In this document: piece by piece, positions 60,965 to 64,000 of the stretch
Numbering within the stretch: position 1 is the first letter of the stretch
Layout of the letters: every line of letters begins with the position of its first letter
Source of the DNA: JAEUHZ01 sp964552795
Lineage (GTDB): Bacteria; Planctomycetota; UBA1135; GCA-002686595
Direction: 5' to 3'
Assembly (NCBI GenBank): GCA_964552795.1
Contig: CAZKIO010000007.1
Span: 1-64,000, forward strand
DNA length: 64,000 nucleotides
The notes under the pieces: model-generated
Database searches by the model: none
What the model was told of the DNA's origin: nothing
The model's input: only the letters and a program-made list of their open reading frames with translations
Made by a program: the position numbers and the translations under genes

Positions 60965-61528
60965 TCAGCCGCCGATGCGGCCGCCGACCGAGTGGTACTC
61001 CAGCCGCCGCGCGACGACGCGGCCCGAGTCGGGGTCGTACACGTTGCACGTGTCGATCGGACGCGAGTACAGGTGCAGCGAGATCCCCTTCTGTCCCGCG
61101 GCGGGCCGCACCAGGTGCAGCGCGATGTCGTCGTTGATGAACGCGACGCGACCGGGCTCGAGCGTCCGCGTCGAGCCGGTCGCCAGCGGACCGGCGCCGC
61201 CTGCCGGCGGGTGGAACTGGATCTCCTCGATCCGGCCTTCCAGCACGGCCATCCAGCAGTTCTGACCGGCGTGGTTGTGGATCGGGCTCGTCTGCCCCCG
61301 GTCCCAGCACAGGACGAGCAATTCGTACCACTCGTTGCGGGCCACGAGGTTGCGCGTGTACGCACCCGGCGCGAGGTGCGCGTACGCACGCCAATCGTCG
61401 TGCTGCGCCGCGTAAGCCGCCAGGATCGCGGCCGCCTTGGGGCCGCGCGCCTCACGCTGGAACTCGGCCGTGAGGTCGCGCTGCAGCGCGGCGATGGGCG
61501 CCAGTTCGGTGCCGGTCGGGACGCTCAT
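60965..61528 (-). CDS. Cysteine dioxygenase
   Basis: A 187-residue cupin that oxidises cysteine to cysteine sulfinic acid. The iron ligands His84 and His86 lie in SPIHNHAGQNCWMAVLEG and His138 in INDDIALHLV. Arg59 (AYTRNLV) binds the substrate carboxylate. Cys91 and Tyr154 (ISLHLYSRPIDTCNVYD) occupy the places of the Cys93-Tyr157 thioether cofactor of mammalian enzymes; many bacterial enzymes have Gly instead of that Cys. The ATG overlaps the stop of the NifS-like gene, so both proteins are made together, and a strong hairpin follows. It is probably part of a cysteine degradation route. Confidence 0.92.
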   Translation of the reverse strand: MSVPTGTELAPIAALQRDLTAEFQREARGPKAAAILAAYAAQHDDWRAYAHLAPGAYTRNLVARNEWYELLVLCWDRGQTSPIHNHAGQNCWMAVLEGRIEEIQFHPPAGGAGPLATGSTRTLEPGRVAFINDDIALHLVRPAAGQKGISLHLYSRPIDTCNVYDPDSGRVVARRLEYHSVGGRIGG

Positions 61529-62691
61529 GCGCGCACCGCCGCGAATCCGGGCGCGCGCTGGCCGAGCAGGGCGGCCAGCGCCTCGAGCGTGCGCGCGATC
61601 GTGCGCGGCGTCGTCGAACGGCCCAGGGAGAAGCGCACGCTCTCGCGCGCCCGGTCCGCACCCAGTCCCATCGCCACGATCACGTGCGAAGGCGTGCCCC
61701 CGGTCGAGGAAGCGCCCGAGGCCACCGAGATCCCCGCGCGGCCCAGGCCGGCCTGCAGATCGCTGCCGGACTGCCCCGGGAACCACACATTGAGCGTGTT
61801 CGGCAGGCCGGGCGCCGATCCGTTGCGGCGCACCTGGGGCGCGATCGCCTGGATCTTGGCCCAGAGTTCGTCGCGCAGGCGCCCGATCTCGTCCGGATCG
61901 CAGAGCACGCCCAGCGCCAGCAGCTCCAGCGCGGCCGCGAACCCGACGATCGCCAGCGGGTTCGGCGTGCCGCTGCGCAGCCCGCGCTGTTGGCCGCAAC
62001 CGTGCACCAGCGCCGGCACCGACGTGCCGGAGCGGATCCACAGGATCCCGCAGCCCTTGGGCGCGTACAGCTTGTGCCCCGCCAGGGTGAGGAGGTCGCA
62101 GCCCAGTTCGCGGACGTCGACGGGCACCTTCCCCAGGGCCGCCACGGCGTCGACGTGCAGCAGAACGCCGCGCTCGCGGCAGACGCGCGCCACCTGCTGC
62201 ACCGGTTGCAGCACGCCGGTCTCGTTGTTCGCCAGCATCAGCGAGACCAGCGCGGTGCGCGGCCCGATCCGGGACTCCACGTCGGCGGTCCGCACCGCGC
62301 CCGACGGCCCGACGGGAACCGGCACGACCTCGATCCCCCGGGACCGCAGCGCCTCGGCGGCCATCAGCACGGATTTGTGTTCGATCGCGCTGACCAGGAT
62401 CTGATCGCGCGCGCCGCCCGTCAGCGCGGTCTGGATCGCCTGGTTGTTGGCCTCGCTGCCGCCGCTGGTGAACACGATCTCGTCCTCGCGGCCGCCCAGC
62501 GCCGCGGCCGCGGTCGCGCGCGCCGCGTCGATGGCCGCTGCCGCGGCGCGACCCTCGGGATGGCCCGCCGACGGGTTGCCGAAGGTCCCATCCAGGAGCG
62601 GCAGGCAGGCTTTCAGGACGTGCGGGTGGAGCGGCGTGGACCCGTTGTGGTCCAGGTACAGCTCCGCCGGATCCGGAGTTCGGGAGGTCAT
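61525..62691 (-). CDS. NifS/IscS-like class V PLP enzyme lacking the catalytic Cys
   Basis: A 388-residue protein with the full NifS/IscS fold pattern: GNPSAGHPEGRAAAAAI, EIVFTSGGSEANNQAIQTAL, AIEHKSVL (His105), LMLANNETGVLQPV, VDAVAALGKVPVDV, TLAGHKLYAPKG (PLP-Lys207) and RSGTPNPLAI. The loop that holds the sulfur-accepting Cys in IscS (SGSACTS) reads SGASSTGGTPSHV, so Ser329 replaces it. The Gln that contacts PLP in IscS (VDATQ) is Ala184. Cysteine desulfurase activity is therefore doubtful. It is coupled by ATGA overlap to cysteine dioxygenase, so desulfination of cysteine sulfinate is a candidate reaction; that is inference. A CAGAAT hexamer lies six bases before the ATG. Confidence 0.88.
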   Translation of the reverse strand: MTSRTPDPAELYLDHNGSTPLHPHVLKACLPLLDGTFGNPSAGHPEGRAAAAAIDAARATAAAALGGREDEIVFTSGGSEANNQAIQTALTGGARDQILVSAIEHKSVLMAAEALRSRGIEVVPVPVGPSGAVRTADVESRIGPRTALVSLMLANNETGVLQPVQQVARVCRERGVLLHVDAVAALGKVPVDVRELGCDLLTLAGHKLYAPKGCGILWIRSGTSVPALVHGCGQQRGLRSGTPNPLAIVGFAAALELLALGVLCDPDEIGRLRDELWAKIQAIAPQVRRNGSAPGLPNTLNVWFPGQSGSDLQAGLGRAGISVASGASSTGGTPSHVIVAMGLGADRARESVRFSLGRSTTPRTIARTLEALAALLGQRAPGFAAVRA

Positions 62692-62697
62692 GCAGGC

Positions 62698-62703
62698 ATT
62701 CTG
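62698..62703 (-). promoter_or_regulatory. Candidate -10 element (CAGAAT) before NifS-like gene
   Basis: On the minus strand CAGAAT lies six bases before the ATG at 62691 without a Shine-Dalgarno sequence. It may be an internal promoter, as the cupin gene is upstream. Confidence 0.3.
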
Positions 62704-62733
62704 CGCGCGGACCTCTCCGGGCGCGAGCCCGAG

Positions 62734-63117
62734 CTAGCGCGGCTGGTTCTCGACCCCGCCGCGGGCCGTCGCATAGAGCAGGCACGAGGGGTTGTCGGGA
62801 CCCGGCGGCAGAGCCGGGTCCCCCAGAGCGACGGGCGTGTGCCGGCTCCCGGCCGCGTAGCGGACGTAGTCCCCGGCGCGGTGCTCCCCCCACTCGTCGC
62901 GGTAGCCCCCGCGCAGGACGAGCACCTCCTCGACGTCCACGTGCCGATGTTCGGGGTAGCCGCAGCCCGGCTGCATGCGGATCAGCACGGTGGCATCGCG
63001 CGGCCCGCTCGCGCCTGCCTCGACGTGCAGCGCGACCCAGTCGACGCCCCGGTGCTGCGTGCCGCGCCACGGCAGGGCCTCTTCGTCGAGCTTTACGGCC
63101 AGTCCCGGAATCCGCAT
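62734..63117 (-). CDS. Small cupin-domain protein (ChrR-like)
   Basis: A 127-residue single-domain cupin. Motif 1 is GYPEHRHVDVEEVLVLRGG (two His and Glu ligands) and motif 2 is GDYVRYAAGSRHTPVAL with a further His. This is the pattern of the ChrR cupin/anti-ECF and small metal-binding cupin families. It precedes the NifS-like and cysteine dioxygenase genes by 42 bases on the same strand, so it may bind a product or sense the pathway. TATCCT lies ten bases upstream of its ATG. The ATG shares CATG with the divergent histidine kinase gene. Confidence 0.8.
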   Translation of the reverse strand: MRIPGLAVKLDEEALPWRGTQHRGVDWVALHVEAGASGPRDATVLIRMQPGCGYPEHRHVDVEEVLVLRGGYRDEWGEHRAGDYVRYAAGSRHTPVALGDPALPPGPDNPSCLLYATARGGVENQPR

Positions 63118-64000
63118 GTTGAGGTCGAGGATAGCGAGACTGGAGCTGCGACCCGAATCCCCGGCGATCCCCGAGCTCGTCGAACTGCTCGTCCAGGGCG
63201 CCGACGCGCACCTGCGCGATCGTCTCCTGCTCGAGACCTGCCTGCAGTGCTGCGGGGCCGAAGCGGGCGGCATCTGGCGCCTGGAACCCGGCGCGTCGTG
63301 GTCGCCGCGCGTCGAGCGCGGGGCGGCGCACGCCCTGCCCGCGCCGCGCGTGACGGCCGCCCTCCTGTCGGGGACCGACGATCCGGGCGCCGCCGGCGCC
63401 AGGATCCTACGCGCGCGAGCCGGCGGCAACGGGATCGCGGTGGTTCTTCCCAGCGGCCGGGCGGAGCCGGGCGAAGAGATCGTCGAGGCACTGCTCCTGG
63501 CGGTGCTCCTCATCGAGGCCGCCAGCGGGGATCGCGCGACGGGCCCCGCCGCGCCGCTTCCGGCACGCACCGGGACCCAGCGCCAGATCGAGCACGACGT
63601 CCGCAACGCGCTGACCAGCATGCGCGCCGCCCACCAGGTGCTCGAGATGCTCGGCCGGGACCTGCCGGGAGAGGAAGCGGCCCGGTTCCAGGAGGCCATT
63701 GCGCGCGAGTGCGAGCGCGCCGGCGCGCTCCTGGCCCAGGGCCTGCTCCCGGGCCTGGGTGCCGGCCGGGCTCCGACGCGGGAGCCGGCGGCGCGCGCCG
63801 TGGAGGACGTGCTGGCGCTGGAGCGCGAACCGTGGCGCGCCGCAGGCCTCGATCTGCGCCTTGGAATCGACGGCGCCGCGCGGCAGGGCGTCCACGACCT
63901 GGACCCGGCCGACTGGTCACGCCTCGTCCGCAACCTTGTGCGCAATGCATGGGAGGCGCTCCAGCGCGGGCCACGTTCGCAGGGCGCCGGGGCCGCGGTC
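63116..64000 (+). CDS. Sensor histidine kinase, 5' part (runs off the window)
   Basis: An open frame from ATG 63116 to the window end (295 codons, no stop). The first 155 residues look like a GAF-type sensory domain (ELVELLVQGADAHLRDRLLL, GIAVVLPSGRAEPGEEIVEA). His160 in QIEHDVRNALTSMRAAHQVL is the phosphorylated His of the H box (H..RN.L). LVRNLVRNAWEALQR near residue 270-284 is the N box of the ATPase domain. The G boxes lie beyond the window. No transmembrane segment is seen so far, so it is probably a cytoplasmic sensor. Divergent with the cupin and cysteine genes; control of them is possible but unproven. Confidence 0.8.
   Translation, partial: MLRSRIARLELRPESPAIPELVELLVQGADAHLRDRLLLETCLQCCGAEAGGIWRLEPGASWSPRVERGAAHALPAPRVTAALLSGTDDPGAAGARILRARAGGNGIAVVLPSGRAEPGEEIVEALLLAVLLIEAASGDRATGPAAPLPARTGTQRQIEHDVRNALTSMRAAHQVLEMLGRDLPGEEAARFQEAIARECERAGALLAQGLLPGLGAGRAPTREPAARAVEDVLALEREPWRAAGLDLRLGIDGAARQGVHDLDPADWSRLVRNLVRNAWEALQRGPRSQGAGAAV

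Noticed and set aside
61525..62691. A standard cysteine desulfurase for Fe-S cluster assembly
   Set aside because: The catalytic Cys is replaced by Ser and there are no iscU, iscA or suf genes nearby.

Overview
The window is very GC-rich, almost fully coding bacterial chromosome with no rRNA, CRISPR array or recognisable transposase. Gene content points to a Planctomycetota-like, Gram-negative-type heterotroph, which is an inference from gene families: an ECF sigma factor beside a membrane Ser/Thr kinase, a second ECF/anti-sigma pair, a lipid A disaccharide synthase, a type III glutamine synthetase, secreted DUF1570-like HExxH proteins, FG-GAP/UnbV lipoproteins and very large carboxypeptidase-regulatory-domain proteins.

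Layout. 1-4.7 kb: chaperone cluster on + (end of one groEL, a complete second groEL without the GGM tail, dnaJ, grpE) and an FmdB-type zinc ribbon. 4.8-11.7 kb: minus-strand HAD phosphatase and two giant tandem paralogues. 11.9-15.9 kb: two secreted HExxH proteins and a lipoprotein, translationally coupled. 15.9-22 kb: small kinase, ABC exporter pair, TPR protein, then lpxB-ECF-anti-sigma-YbjQ. 22-28 kb: secreted toroid protein, a minus-strand pair of degenerate GGDEF protein and MamK-like actin, and another secreted HExxH protein. 28-35 kb: SDR and signal peptidase I (-), then a coupled operon of Tat-lipoprotein M24 peptidase, ABC-2 permease, ATPase and an ABC-2/CPBP-protease fusion. 35-40 kb: EamA transporter, two very small proteins, DUF1232, ApaH-like phosphatase, and a DprE1/DprE2-like pair. 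40-54.7 kb: large FG-GAP lipoprotein with SGNH protein, thioesterase/EamA pair, Nudix, S51-like protein, ECF plus kinase, FAD oxidase, DinB and two glycosyltransferases. 54.7-60.6 kb: riboswitch-controlled thiC, DNA glycosylase, Asp-rich protein, glnN, MORN-type protein, tRNA-Met. 60.9-64 kb: a cupin, a Cys-less NifS homologue and a cysteine dioxygenase on -, and the start of a histidine kinase on + running off the window.

The most interesting points are (i) the degenerate GGDEF/MamK-like two-gene unit outside any magnetosome context; (ii) a NifS homologue lacking its catalytic Cys, coupled to cysteine dioxygenase, which suggests a cysteine-to-sulfinate-to-alanine-plus-sulfite route; (iii) a recurrent TANNNT hexamer 6-9 bases before many start codons that lack a Shine-Dalgarno sequence, suggesting widespread leaderless transcription; and (iv) repeat elements at 34.9 and 36.7 kb. 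Many adjacent genes overlap by ATGA/GTGA, and divergent or convergent genes share CATG or CTAG, so the genome is packed very tightly.
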